From: Phascolomyces articulosus
Taxonomy: Eukaryota; Mucoromycota; Mucoromycetes; Mucorales; Lichtheimiaceae
Assembly (NCBI GenBank): GCA_025677815.1
Contig: JAIXMP010000020.1
Coordinates: 186,001 to 250,000, forward strand
Length of the DNA stretch: 64,000 nucleotides
Direction: 5' to 3'
Shown here: one piece after another, positions 46,824 to 58,080 of the stretch
Position numbering within the stretch: position 1 is the stretch's first letter
How the letters are laid out: the number at the start of each line of letters is the position of its first letter
Translations under genes and position numbers: made by a program
Notes under the pieces: generated by a model
What the model saw: the letters and a program-made list of their open reading frames with translations, nothing else
What the model was told of the DNA's origin: nothing
Database searches by the model: none

Positions 46824-48072
46824 AAAATTCGATTTCTTTTTCATATATAAATATACTTTTCACCCTTTTCTCCTCTATTTCTTTCTCCTTTCTTTTTATC
46901 CCCTCCTCCTTTTCCTTGACGACGTACCATATAAATATGTATACACTTTACACACATACAAAAACACAAACGTACAAACGTACACATTTGAGCCATCTAT
47001 ATAATATTTTACATACCCCCTGCTTTTTTTTATTCTTTTGAAAAAGGCAGAAAAAAAATAAGATCCTTCTTTGATAGATTTTCTTTTTCTTTTTTAGCTC
47101 AAACATCACTTCAACAAAATTCAAGAATACATTTTTTTTTCTGCTTCTTCATTTTGCTATCCAATCTTTTTGTATAAATATTTTAGTAAATAAAAATAGT
47201 GAAATGAAATTGTATTAGATTCGAATCTATGACCAATGTGTGAATGCTTATCTATATATATGTGTGTGTGAATATGAGTACATACTCGTTTTGTAACTTA
47301 TCTTCTATTTATAAGTTATACTTTTTAAACTTTAAAATGCAAAATTATCAGGAACGAGAGATTATTATGATTCCAAGCAATGAATCATTTTTTTACTACT
47401 TTTATACGCAAGGTGGAAAATTTTCACTTGCAACCATTTGGTTATATATTTTTATAACTTTGGAAGGGCCCTATATTACAATTTTGTTAATACTAACATT
47501 CAATACTACGTATCATCGTTATATATATATATATATATTTGCGAGTAAGTTTAAAACGTAAAACACCAGTTTTCAATAAAAACAATATATTATATAACAT
47601 CTATAAACTCCTTGTTTCTTCATTGAATCTCCAACTTTTATTTTACTTTATATATGAACAACTATACATTTATAATCCAATGATAATTACTTTAATCTGA
47701 TCATTATACTACTTTTTATGCATCCAAATTTTGAATTTCTTTATATACAATTGGGGTATCAATGAATGAGTGTGGAGGATATCAATTCGTGCATGAAAAT
47801 ACTAATGTGTTAAGAATGATAATGTATAAAAATACATCTGTCTAATTTTTTTTTGTTTTTTAACACGAACTAAAGAATGATCATCATGATCTAAATATGA
47901 TAAGTATGGAGAATAGGAATGTGTCGATGTATTATTTGTTGCTTTTTGTGTTTGATGTCTCAGTACTCGTACTGCTGTAGGCTTTATAATTTTCTATTGA
48001 TATAAAACATATAAATACAAAGCTCATTAGTAATAATAATAATTAAATAACCAAATAATAAAACATTATAAC
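46824..48072. other. 3' flank of the RasGEF gene
   Basis: CT-rich 3' region followed by AT-rich DNA. It contains the first copy of the diverged duplicated segment (47055-47475, listed separately). No supported gene. Confidence 0.5.
47055..47475 (+). repeat. Diverged duplicated segment, copy 1
   Basis: Aligns by eye, with gaps, to 51755-52085. Shared landmarks in the same order are a TTTGATARATT / TTTTTCTTTTTTA run, CTCAAACAYCACT, TCTATGACCAATGTGTGAAT, YACTCGTTTT, and AGAGATTA. Copies are about 4.7 kb apart in direct orientation and enclose the transposon-rich block. Confidence 0.7.
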
Positions 48073-50554
48073 TCTAAAAAGACATAGTGTGAATAAATAC
48101 CTTCAACCATAATATATTGTTAACTAATACAGGTAACAACGTGAGGATGTTCATACTATGTTATATTTCAGAATGTGACGGTTTAATTAGCTCATACTTT
48201 TTTGAATATTCAAAACTAAGAACGAATGTTCTTAAAGTATCTCGTTCAACTAACAGACCACCAACAGCTGGATCCGGAATCTTTGCTTCTACTAGATCGT
48301 TTTACATGACACACATCATTCTTCCAATCTTAACCAAGTCAGATTCACCAAAGCTGCTTGATTTACTATTATGAACTGACTTCACTTCGGCCACAACAGC
48401 TGTTACTGACTTGGTAACGGGATAAGTCTAAGTCCCGAACTCAGGATTGTTGAGTCGCACAAAGTTGGTTCAGTAGTATAAAAGGGCTGCCGAGCTGGGA
48501 ATAATAAAATTTAACCTCTTTTTCTACTGTGTCATTTATTGACCTGGATAAAAGCCCACTATAGACAGGACTAGTCTATAACAGCAACATCTCTTCTGTT
48601 GGATATGAATGCCACAAAATTCAGCTTGTACGATGAATCACAATGTGCTCTTTTTCCCAGAAGCGTTTCGTTTGCCTTTGATATATACTTACATTAAATT
48701 AACGTTATTATTTTCTAACAATGTCCCAAAATCAATCATTATATTTCTTACCAGTCATAGCTGAACAAGGGATCACTCTGAAACACAACCTTGAATAATG
48801 ACGAAATACATCGATGTACATATGTATCTTCGAATCTCTAGGTACTTTTATTTCCGCAAAATCAAGAGCTCTACAAAAATAGAAGATACGCAAGTGAAAA
48901 TTATTAGTATATTAAATTTGGTGTGATTGAATTATGAGATACTTTCCAGAAGGCTTACTGTTGATGAAGAATGTTAGCCACAATGAGGTCGGTTTTATTA
49001 TTACTCTTGGTAGCTTGTAATAAGAATGACATCATTGTTTCTTGGATCTTATACCAATCATCCTTTGCATGCTAAACAAAAATTGTTAGATTTTTGTATC
49101 GACATTATATTAACACACCCACCTATCCCCATAGCAGTTATACATTACTAGGACCAGTGTACTACACCATAAAGTTGCATTGTCACTAATGTTTACTTTT
49201 CGTTCTTCATATGAGTGCCGTCTTTGTAAAATTCTCATCAACTTCAAACCACGTTCTCTGAATAATAAAAGATGTGCATCTTCGATCAGTAATTGAGGAA
49301 TCTAAAAGAAAAATCACAGTTCCATTTCTGAACCAGTTTTCAATCACTACTTACTCATTGTAGTCGTCACCAAAGAAATCAATATACTTGATTACTAAAT
49401 TTTGTGTGTCTTCATGATTGAATAAGTAGATATGGTTGAGTATCGTGTCAATATAAAAATAACTATTGTTAGTTTTGTATATATTTAAATGAATAATACA
49501 TATGAAGCATAGCAGCTAAAGTCAAATATATATTCTGATAATACATACAAAAGCCGGGTATCGACATTGTCTTGGAATCCACATATAAAGATGATCGTGC
49601 TTTTGGTAAGTTGTTTTGAAACATCAAAGTTGAATTCTTCGATAATCCAACTTGATCGATCTTCACCAACATCTTCGCCATTTTCTTCTTGTGGTCCATC
49701 ATATTTACGAATACGGTTAAAATTTTGTCTTTTATTATGTCTCCTAAAATCTATCGCCTGGTATGGCATCCCGATCGAAACGACTCAAAAAAAGGATAAA
49801 AGAATATAAAAAACCCTATTGGGTTATAAGGAAAAGGTCGAGGTAAGGGAGTAAAAAGAGTCAAATTAAAGTTGAATGGAAAGAGAAAAGGGTTATCATG
49901 TGAATAATAAATAGAATAAATAAAATGTATTATTTAGAGGTGTGTGTTTGTAATTTGTTGCGGACGAGGTATGAGTTCATAAGGAAACATCGAGATAGAA
50001 GCATACAAGTATATAGATTGAGGTGTGAAAAGAAAAAATAAAAGGGGGAAGTAAAGAAAAGATCAATAGTTACCCATTTTGCTCAGATATTTACAAATAC
50101 TCGTGATTCGATACTCTGATGTTCGAATTTTATGACAGTTCTCGGTCAAGTCGGATGGAAGTTCGTCTTGAGTATCATCATATTCGTTGTCATCATCTTC
50201 GTACCCTTCACTATATAAGTCACCTGATTGCTGTTCATTATCATCATCCACCAATACTGTTGATTGTTCACCATCAATATTTTCATTATGAACATTATTA
50301 TTATTAGTTTGTTTTTGTTGTCCATGACCATCTTTATTTCCAGTACCATTGTCATGGACGTTTTGTTGTTCTTCAGCATGACCAGATATTTCTACTTGAT
50401 CAATATTGTTATGGATATTTCGTTGTCGTTGTTGCCCATATACTTCTTCTTCTGTTACTTTACAACCCAAATCAAGAAATAGGATATGGATATTAATTAC
50501 CACCATCATGACACTTTTCTTTCTACATTCGGGGATGGTAATAATAACTTTCAT
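48073..50554 (-). pseudogene. Decayed member of an orphan (probably Mucoromycota-specific) multi-exon family
   Basis: Reverse-strand coding blocks run in one order from an acidic, Gln/Asn-rich N-terminal exon (50063-50554), through exons near 49770, 49500, 49300, 49060 and 48870, to a C-terminal part at 48073-48400. Blocks include QALDFAEIKVPRDSK, DVAVVAEVKS (read across the insertion) and DLVKIGRMM...VGGLLVERD. From memory these resemble a large uncharacterised family of Mucoromycota; the Asp...Glu-x-Lys pattern hints at a PD-(D/E)XK nuclease-like fold. Lesions: in-frame TAA at 48302-48304 and at 48161-48163, a 180-bp insertion at 48401-48580, and two exon joins that do not keep frame. Family and fold are inference; decay is seen directly. 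Confidence 0.6.
48401..48580 (+). mobile_element. Solo-LTR-like insertion, 180 bp, with 5-6 bp target duplication
   Basis: The insert starts TGTTACTGAC and ends AGTCTATA. ACAGC is duplicated on both sides (48396-48400 and 48581-48585; AACAGC if one more base is counted). Inside are a TATAAAAGG box and an AATAAAATTT signal, the promoter and poly-A layout of an LTR. If the end is instead placed at TAACA, the termini TGTTA...TAACA are perfect inverted repeats but overlap the duplication. Removing insert plus one target copy restores the reverse reading frame of the host pseudogene through a GCT codon. No retroelement coding region is nearby. Confidence 0.65.
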
Positions 50555-50676
50555 AATTGATTGGTAACATTCGAACTTCTAGTTTGTACTAATTCCATTC
50601 TTTTGGCATCATTTCGGTCCTTTAATGCTTGGATTTTCATTGTCTCCCAATATCGTTCGTACTATTCTGTCCGTAA
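50555..50676. other. Short flank of the orphan pseudogene before the MITE
   Basis: Presumed promoter side of the reverse-strand pseudogene, ending in the left TAA target copy (50674-50676) of the MITE. Nothing further seen. Confidence 0.4.
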
Positions 50677-50993
50677 GAGTGGGTGCAGAGAGGATGGTAA
50701 ATTGGATTGTAAACAAAATTTACAATCCTATTTACAAAATTCTTGCTTTTTTTTTGCAGCAGTCGAGATTGTAAAGTAGAATTGTAAATTTGATGTGTTG
50801 TAAATTTCTTCGGGAAAGTTGTGAATTTGCAATACCAACGTGAAGTATTGCAAAATTTGTTTTTCGGCTCCACTTAATTTTTACTTACAATCCAAGTTGC
50901 AATCCACCGCTACTGCAAACAACAGTTGTAGTACCATTTGAATTTTACAATCCCAGTTTACTGAAAATTTACAATCCATCGCTGTACACACTC
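50677..50993. mobile_element. MITE with 27-bp imperfect terminal inverted repeats and TAA target duplication (PIF/Harbinger-like)
   Basis: The left end GAGTGGGTGCAGAG and the reverse complement of the right end, GAGTGTGTACAGCG, match over about 26 bp including a shared GGAT-GTAAA part. TAA flanks both ends (50674-50676, 50994-50996), the three-base duplication typical of PIF/Harbinger elements. The 317-bp body has many TTTACAATCC or GGATTGTAAA motifs, including a perfect 10-bp hairpin at 50704-50728, like subterminal transposase-binding sites. No coding capacity. Confidence 0.72.
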
Positions 50994-51127
50994 TAAATAC
51001 CTGTCAAAAAATCAAGTTGGTTAGTCCACAGTTTTCACGTTTATTTTCTGTTGTCATGAGATTTGCGATTTATTAACTTGAATAATAAACTTACTGGAAA
51101 CTCATTATCTAGAGTTTGTCTGAATGC

Positions 51128-51262
51128 TTAACCACACAATGGATATCGATCCCAACCTGCAATTCTTCGTAATGCATTTTTGAATGTATTTTCCGCAGCA
51201 GTATTATTAATCATTCCAGCCCTATCAAAGCAATAAGCTGCTTGCTCATCATTAAGCTCTCC
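51128..51262 (-). pseudogene. Orphan coding fragment (C-terminal exon), unrecognised
   Basis: Reverse strand, open from about 51262 to TAA at 51128-51130. The translation is clearly protein-like (ELNDEQAAYCFDRAG, then FKNALRRIAGWDRYPLCG at the end). The upstream frame has a stop and no clean acceptor. It lies 130 bp beyond the MITE and may be a remnant of a transposon protein or another orphan-family gene. 51263-51750 holds further weakly open reverse segments but no gene model. Confidence 0.35.
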
Positions 51263-51754
51263 ATGTTACTGATAATTCTTTTAATGGTGTGATAAATCTG
51301 TCCATGATTATTTGGTAATGTTGTCAATTATATTTAAAAGGGTGTTGATCTATTGAACGGGTATTTTTTTTATACAAAAAAAAAAAAATAACGGACAACT
51401 TTTGCACAGTCGATGTGTGGGTAAAAAAGTTAAACCTAGTGCCAATGGTCACATGACGCTTCATTCTTAAAAGCGCGTGAGAAGTTTGCCAATTGAAGCA
51501 AGTTAGGATCAAGTTACCAAAAGCAAGGCGATAAGGCAACATTTATTCTTTATTTCATATACAAGAATAACTATACTATCTTGCAAATAGGTCATATCTA
51601 TCAAGAAACGATAGACATGGGGAACACACCTACTGATCTATAATATGTAATTAATGATAGACAGATGACAGGTGTATTATCTTGTTGCGATTCGGGCTAT
51701 ATAGAAGGTATGTGTTAATTATTTTAGTTGTCTTTGTCATAGACTTTTGAAAAA

Positions 51755-52085
51755 CACAAAAAAAAAGAAGGCCTCCTTTGATAAATTATCTTTTTCTTTT
51801 TTAACTCAAACACCACTCAAAAATATATTTTTTTTAATAAATTTATATAGTGAAATTAAGTAGTAGTAGGTTAAAATCTATGACCAATGTGTGAATGTTT
51901 TTCTATCTATATATATTAATACGTACTCGTTTTATATATTATCTTCATCTGATCCTATAAAATTTAACTAAAATTACCAGGATTGAGAGATTACTATTCT
52001 TAAGCAACATATCATCTTTTTACCTCTTTATTGGGCAAGTTGAAAAATTTTCGATTGCAATTATTTTTATAGAAACCAGTTTGTA
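51755..52085 (+). repeat. Diverged duplicated segment, copy 2
   Basis: Direct, diverged copy of 47055-47475 (see that entry). It marks the right side of the accessory block. Between it and the lysyl-tRNA synthetase start (52700) there is only AT-rich DNA with one unsupported ORF. Confidence 0.7.
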
Positions 52086-52700
52086 ATATGATGATATTCA
52101 TGTATGATATATAACTTTGAATAGTAATTTATATCCATATTTATTTATCTATATATCAATAATAGTAATCTTAAATGAATGTTATGCGTGGTGGTAAACT
52201 CCATTGTTGTATAGAACTAAGCAGAAATGTAGTACTATATATATAATTCGCTGATACAATTAGTTGTTGATATCTTTACATAATACAGTTATTATGTAAA
52301 TAGGTTGCGTCTTGTCAACGTTTCATATTCTATCGATTTCTAAACAGACTCATGAAGCAAGGTTATGTTGATTGGATGGATTCAACTTTTTTTTTGATAG
52401 GTATAAATCGAAATGAATGGATCAATAATAACTCGAATATATCTCTTTTTCCACAAAAAGTTATATATTTTCTAAATAGAAATGACATGATCCGTGTGCC
52501 TGAAAGTTTTGAATCCATTGAAACGACTGCGAGACGTCCTGTTGGTTGTCCCTTTATTCAATGACTCAAACTTAATGAATCATCTTTCTCCATATAAGTA
52601 AAAACAAAACAAAGTCCGATCCAGAAATGCGGTGGCAAAAAAAATCTTTTGCCTGTCAACTTTTTTTTTCTTTCTCTCCCCTCGACCATTCATATTAACC

Positions 52701-54885
52701 ATGTCTGACGCTGCTGCAGCTGCTGCTATTAATGAGAAGAATCTCCAAAAGGATCCCGTTACTGGAGAAATGATTTCCAAGTCGTACGTGAATTGTGATT
52801 ATTTTTTGTTACATAATATTTAAAAACAAGTAAAAATAAGAATTTGTTTTTTTTTTTAACTAAATGATTTGTTTTTTTTTTATGTACAAAATGTAGGGAA
52901 CTCAAGAGACGCCAAAAGCAACGTGAAAAGGAAGCTGCCAAGGCCGCCAAGGCCGCTGCTGCTCCTCCCAGCGCTGAAAAGAAGAAAAGCGCCGAAGAAG
53001 GTGAAGAAGAACTTAACCCTAACGTAAATATTGAATATTTTTATATATTAGATGGAGATAATCTGGAAAATAATTTGGTAGACTTATCATTTTTCAATAA
53101 ACAAATAGCAATACTTTGAGTTGCGTAGCAAGACCATCCAAGGTCATCGTGAGGACCAAACCCCCAACCCATACCCTCACAAGTTCCAAGTTGAATTGTC
53201 GATCCCTCAATTCATTGCCAAGTATAATAACATTGAAACCGGTGATCGTTTAGATAATGAAGTTGTTACTGTTGCTGGTCGTATCCACAACAAGCGTGCT
53301 TCCGGTGCTAAGCTTCGTTTCTATGATTTGCACGGTGAAGGTGTCAAGATCCAAATCATGGCTTCTGCTCAAGATAACGAAGGTGAAGACTATGTCAAGA
53401 CCCACGACTTGCTTCGTCGTGGTGATATTGTTGGTGTTCGTGGTGTTCCCGGTAAGACCAAGCGTGGTGAATTATCCATCTTCCCCAAAGAAGTTCTTCT
53501 CTTGTCTCCTTGTTTGCGTATGTTGCCCAAGGCCCATTATGGTTTCAAGGATCAAGAATTGCGATACCGTCAACGTTATTTGGATTTGATCATGAACAAC
53601 TTTGTTCGTGACAAGTTTGTTACCCGTTCCAAGATTATCTCTTACTTGCGTTCTTTCTTGGATGAACGTGATTTCTTGGAAGTCGAAACCCCCATGATGA
53701 ACATGATTGCTGGTGGTGCAACTGCCAAGCCCTTCATTACTCACCACAATGACTTGAAGTTGGATATGTTTATGCGTATTGCTCCTGAATTGTACTTGAA
53801 GATGTTGACTGTCGGTGGTTTGGAACGTGTGTATGAAATTGGTCGTCAATTCCGTAACGAAGGCATTGATTTGACTCACAACCCTGAATTCACTACTTGT
53901 GAATTCTACTGGGCTTATGCTGATATGTATGATGTCATGCAATTGACTGAAGATTTGCTTTCCGGTATGGTTCAAAAGTTGTTTGGTACTTACAAGATTC
54001 AATACCATCCTGAAGGACCTGAAGGTCCTGTCATGGACTTGGATTTCACCCCTCCTTTCCGTCGCGTCGATATGATTGGTACTTTGGAAGAAAAGCTCGG
54101 TGTCAAGTTCCCTCCTTCTGAAGAACTTCATACTGATGAAACTAACAAGTTCTTGGATGAACTTTGTATCAAGAACAATGTTGAATGCAGCGCTCCACGA
54201 ACCAACGCTCGTATGCTTGACAAGGTAATTTTTATATTGATAAAATGGAGGAAATGGGAAAGAAAAATGAGAAGAAAAAGAAAAGGGGCTTCATGGGGAA
54301 AGAGAGAGAGAGACGATTGGGATAATGCGCCTTTTTTTCCTGATCTAATTTTTCATTTTAAAATAATTTATAGCTCGTTGGTGAATATATTGAAGTTGAA
54401 TGTATCTCTCCTACCTTCATCATGCGTCACCCTATGATGATGTCTCCTTTGGCCAAGAAGGATCGTGAGCGACCTGGTCTCTGTGAACGTTTCGAATGTT
54501 TCGTCGCCACCAAGGAAATCTGTAACGCATACACCGAATTGAACGATCCCTTCGATCAACGTGAACGTTTCGCACAACAAGCCAAGGATAAGGATGCTGG
54601 TGATGATGAAGCACAAATGATTGATGAGAACTTCTGTCAGGCCCTTGAATACGGTTTACCACCTACTGGTGGTTGGGGTATGGGTCTCGATCGTCTTACC
54701 ATGTTCTTGACCAACTCCAACAACATTAAGGTTAGTTATAGCTTATTCTTTTTTTATTCAAAAGGCAATTCTAAAGAGGGAAAAAAAGCAATTTATCTTG
54801 ACCTGTATATTAATAACCTTTTTCTTTTTGTGTTTTATAGGAGGTTCTTCTATTCCCTGCCATGAAGCCTGAAGAAAACAACTAA
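52701..54885 (+). CDS. KRS1: Lysyl-tRNA synthetase, cytosolic (class II)
   Basis: Charges tRNA-Lys with lysine for cytosolic translation. Exons 52701-52783, 52897-53023, 53109-54224, 54374-54730 and 54841-54885 give 575 aa with matching phases. The N-terminus is Ala-rich then Lys/Arg/Glu-rich, the eukaryote-specific RNA-binding extension. An OB-fold anticodon domain follows ([12 protein letters not shown]), then class II motif 2 ([16 protein letters not shown]) and motif 3 ([13 protein letters not shown]). The C-terminus [10 protein letters not shown] is typical of the family. Codon choice is visibly more uniform than in neighbours (CGT, AAG, TTG), as expected of a highly expressed gene. Start 52701 has no closer alternative. 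Confidence 0.96.
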
Positions 54886-55509
54886 GAAAATACAAAATAG
54901 TAGTTTCCTGTAATAAATTCGTAAATAGTATTTTATAAATTTCTTTTTTTTTTGTTTTATATCATTTTCCTTTAAAAAAAACAAAAATCAATACATTGTT
55001 CTTAATTATAAAGAAAAAAAAAGTTGGATATTTTTTTTACATGATGGAAAAAGAGAAAGGGAATATTTTTGAGGCGCAGTGATGAAAGTAGCAGATAATA
55101 TTTACTGCGGATCCATATGATAAATATTGTATACACAATGATTCTCAACCCGGATAGTTTTTACTTCTTTGGATAATTTAAAAGGTGATCTATTATGTCT
55201 ACAATCTCTAAATGATGACTTCCTTACTTTTCCTTTCTTTTTTCTTTTTGGGTGCTGACGATCCACCTCAAATTTGGTATCATGATACGTTTCCCAACTT
55301 TTAAAATGCGATTACTTGTACGACTTTGATCCACAAACAAAAGTAGTGTCCATTTTTGGAAAGCAACGTTGACTTTCCTTTAAATAAACGGGGAATCAGC
55401 ATTTTGGTGAAACACATTGAGCCTAATCTATCGTATATAAATAAATCCTCATGAACGTAAAAAAAAAAGTTTGTTAACAGAAAATACAAATAACAAAAAG
55501 ATCTACAAA
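54886..55509. other. Intergenic, 624 bp
   Basis: 3' end of lysyl-tRNA synthetase and promoter of the short-chain dehydrogenase, with a TATATAAATA box near 55433. No further gene. Confidence 0.55.
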
Positions 55510-56527
55510 ATGTCTGCTACTCAATCTGGTCGAATTATCTTTATTACTGGTGGCTCTGGAGGGCTTGGTCGTTCAGTCGCAAAACGCTTCCTTTCCGAAG
55601 GTCATACTGTTGTGATTACCGGTCGTACTGATGCCAAACTTAAACAAGCGGTCGAATGGATCAATCCCTCTAATCCAAAACGTTTACATACTATCATTTT
55701 GGATTTGGAAAGCTTGTCCTCTATTCGAGGTGCTGTAGAATCATTCAAGGCTTTGGGTTTCCCAACACTGGATATCCTTATTAATAATGCAGGTCGTACC
55801 ACTGTCAATCATGAGTTCGTGGCTGATACCAAAATAGTGGAGAAGACGATTTTCGCAAATGCCGTTGGTCCTTGGTATGTGAATACTCAATGATAGAGCA
55901 AAAATTATGGAAAAATATATATAGAAAGCTAATGATAACTTACAATTATACTTTTTATGATACGAAATAAGGTATTTAACTATGCTATTAAGACCGTCTA
56001 TTCCCTCTGGTGGTCGTATCCTCTTTGTTACATCAAGTCTTCATGATCCAGACATGAGCGGCATCTTTACTGGTATGAGTAATGATCAAGTCAAAAGCCC
56101 CAACTTGTTCAATATGCTGGATGGAAATACGAAGTTTAATGGTCTTGCCTATTATAAGATTAGCAAATTGGCTACAGTTTGGATCACCTACGTGATGGCA
56201 AAGCAATATCCAGACCTTGTGATCAATACAATGTGTCCTGGATTTGTTCCCGTGACAAGTTTAAATCGAGATCAACCTTGGATATTCCGGGCTGTACTCA
56301 AGTTTAGTCGACATTTATTATCGGAATCAGTAACGGAAGAGCAAAGCATATCAGAATATGTATATTATACAACAAGTGAGGAACTCAATGGTGTGACTGG
56401 TGTTTATTTTACACATGGCAAAAAGTCAAAGAGTTCGAAACGATCTTATAACATGAAAGAAGCGACTCGCTTTTGGAACCTGGCTTGTGATATTTGCAAT
56501 ACTCCAAAATATAATTTAGAACTATAA
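55510..56527 (+). CDS. Short-chain dehydrogenase/reductase (retinol-dehydrogenase-like)
   Basis: Exons 55510-55874 and 55972-56527 (phase 2) give 306 aa. The classical SDR set is present: TGGSGGLG (residues 13-20) for the cofactor, the LDLESLSS acidic turn, NNAG, a serine after FVTSS, and the catalytic Tyr-x-x-x-Lys in YYKISK. Arg in the TGRTDAK loop after the second strand favours NADP(H). It resembles the RDH12/WW-oxidoreductase type that reduces lipid-derived carbonyls. No membrane segment or targeting signal is obvious. An in-frame ATG at 55471 would add 13 residues, but the ACAAAATG context at 55510 is better. Substrate unknown. Confidence 0.9.
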
Positions 56528-56739
56528 TAATTTTAAACATATTGTACGTACCCCATATAGATACCTTTTAGAATTGAAGTAATAAAATATATACGCATAC
56601 GTTCTTTCTTATATATGTCTACTATATATCATCCTTTTTCTCCTCTGTTTTATGCAATCTGATTGTGACGACGGTAATGGTATTGTTTTGTTTTCATATT
56701 ATTACTCAATACTTATTATTAAACATTAGTAGATACTCC

Positions 56740-56991
56740 CAAAAGCTTTTCATATATGTGCTGCCAAAACTATTTCGAGAAAAAATCACCATAAATGACA
56801 GCTATAATGATGCATTAACATATGCCAACAATATATAAATCAGTGAAGCAGCCAAGCATTATCTTATTCAGAAATTGATATGGTATATTCAACAAAATCA
56901 AGATACACCTGGTTATTTTCCTTTAGATAATAAACCCAAAAATTATGATTTACGTCCCAACTGTGGACCCCCGAAGAAACATAATATATAA
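56740..56991 (+). pseudogene. Orphan coding fragment with one in-frame stop
   Basis: One frame reads as protein for 84 codons with a single TAA at 56836-56838, ending in TAA at 56989-56991. Blocks such as EAAKHYLIQKLIWYIQQ and NYDLRPNCGPPKK are compact and plausible. No start, splice sites or known domain were recognised. Probably the 3' end of a decayed gene; a sequencing error at the stop is the alternative. Confidence 0.4.
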
Positions 56992-57402
56992 CAATAATGT
57001 CATTAAAATATTACCATGATAATACTAAATCTAAATCCAATGGTACGAAAACAAAAGCTTTTTTTATCAAAATCTTGGATTAGAATTTACATAAAAAGGG
57101 TAGAGATTATACTTTCAGAAATACAAGCAGTAATTCAAACAACATCCTGAAAGCCAACATTTACATATTCATGATTCATAAAACAATTACCAATGATAGA
57201 CTATAAATTACCTTTTAAATACAATTTTCTCCATTATAATACATAATTAATGAGCTTTAGTAAAGGTTGATTTGGAAGAAAAAACTTACAATATATACGT
57301 TAAGTCTCTATATTTTTTTTTGAGTGTCATCTTGTATATACTATGCATAAACACTAAACTCTCCAAAATTGTGTATTCGCAGTATAACTGGATATCTCTT
57401 TT

Positions 57403-57859
57403 TTAATCATTCATATAATCTAGGATACATTTCTTTTGTTCGTGTTGTTGAAGAGTATATAGTTGTGATAATGACAAGTTATTTCTTTCAAATGATGTGA
57501 TTTGTGAAACCCTGGAACAAAAGATAACAAAGATGTTTTTGATAATATAATTAGATCAACTAATATATAATTTTCTAATCAATTTATATAAACCGCCTAT
57601 CCTTCCTAGGTGTTAATCGTTCTTGTATCATGGGTTGTATATGCTTAGTAGTATTAGTTAATAAAAAATGAAATACAGGTCGTATACCAAAGATTATAAT
57701 AAAAGAAGATGAAAAAGAGTTGTCTGCTGTAGTCTTTTATAATTATAGAATTAAAATCAAAATTATACCAATAGCCTGTCATATTTGTTATGGTATATCT
57801 GGCTTTGTGTAACGTGACATCAGTTTCCCGTTAATCTTTCATATGTGATATCACATACG
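57403..57859 (-). CDS. Unannotated small multi-exon gene, 5' end unresolved
   Basis: Reverse strand: a first exon ending at 57859 (GTATGT donor; start not found, open to about 57910), then 57769-57802, 57594-57733 and 57403-57511 with a TAA stop. All three introns are GT-AG, and the phases 2, 0 and 2 join without a break, which is unlikely by chance. The joined tail contains YHNKYDRLL, RPVFHFLLTNTTKHIQ, QERLTPRKDRR and a helical QLYTLQQHEQKK before the end. I do not recognise the protein. It faces the transporter gene at 58081, so they would share a promoter region; the missing first codons may lie in 57900-58080. Confidence 0.4.
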
Positions 57860-58080
57860 AAATTGCGAACCGAGAAAAAGGCCTACTCTTGGTTCTCCCA
57901 AAAATTTTTTTTTTTATGATAAAAATATATTCAGGTAAGATCATTTTAAGGAAGTCTTATGTGGTTTTTTTCCTTTTCTAGTTTGGTGGGAATTGACTAT
58001 TTTTTTTAAAAAAAAATCTAATACCTGCTGAAGAAGAACAATCACCCTTTTCTTTTTTTTTCTTTTAAACTAAACAAATA

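Noticed and set aside
52352..52564. 70-codon plus-strand ORF before lysyl-tRNA synthetase
   Set aside because: Lies in the presumed promoter region, with no motif and no partner exon.
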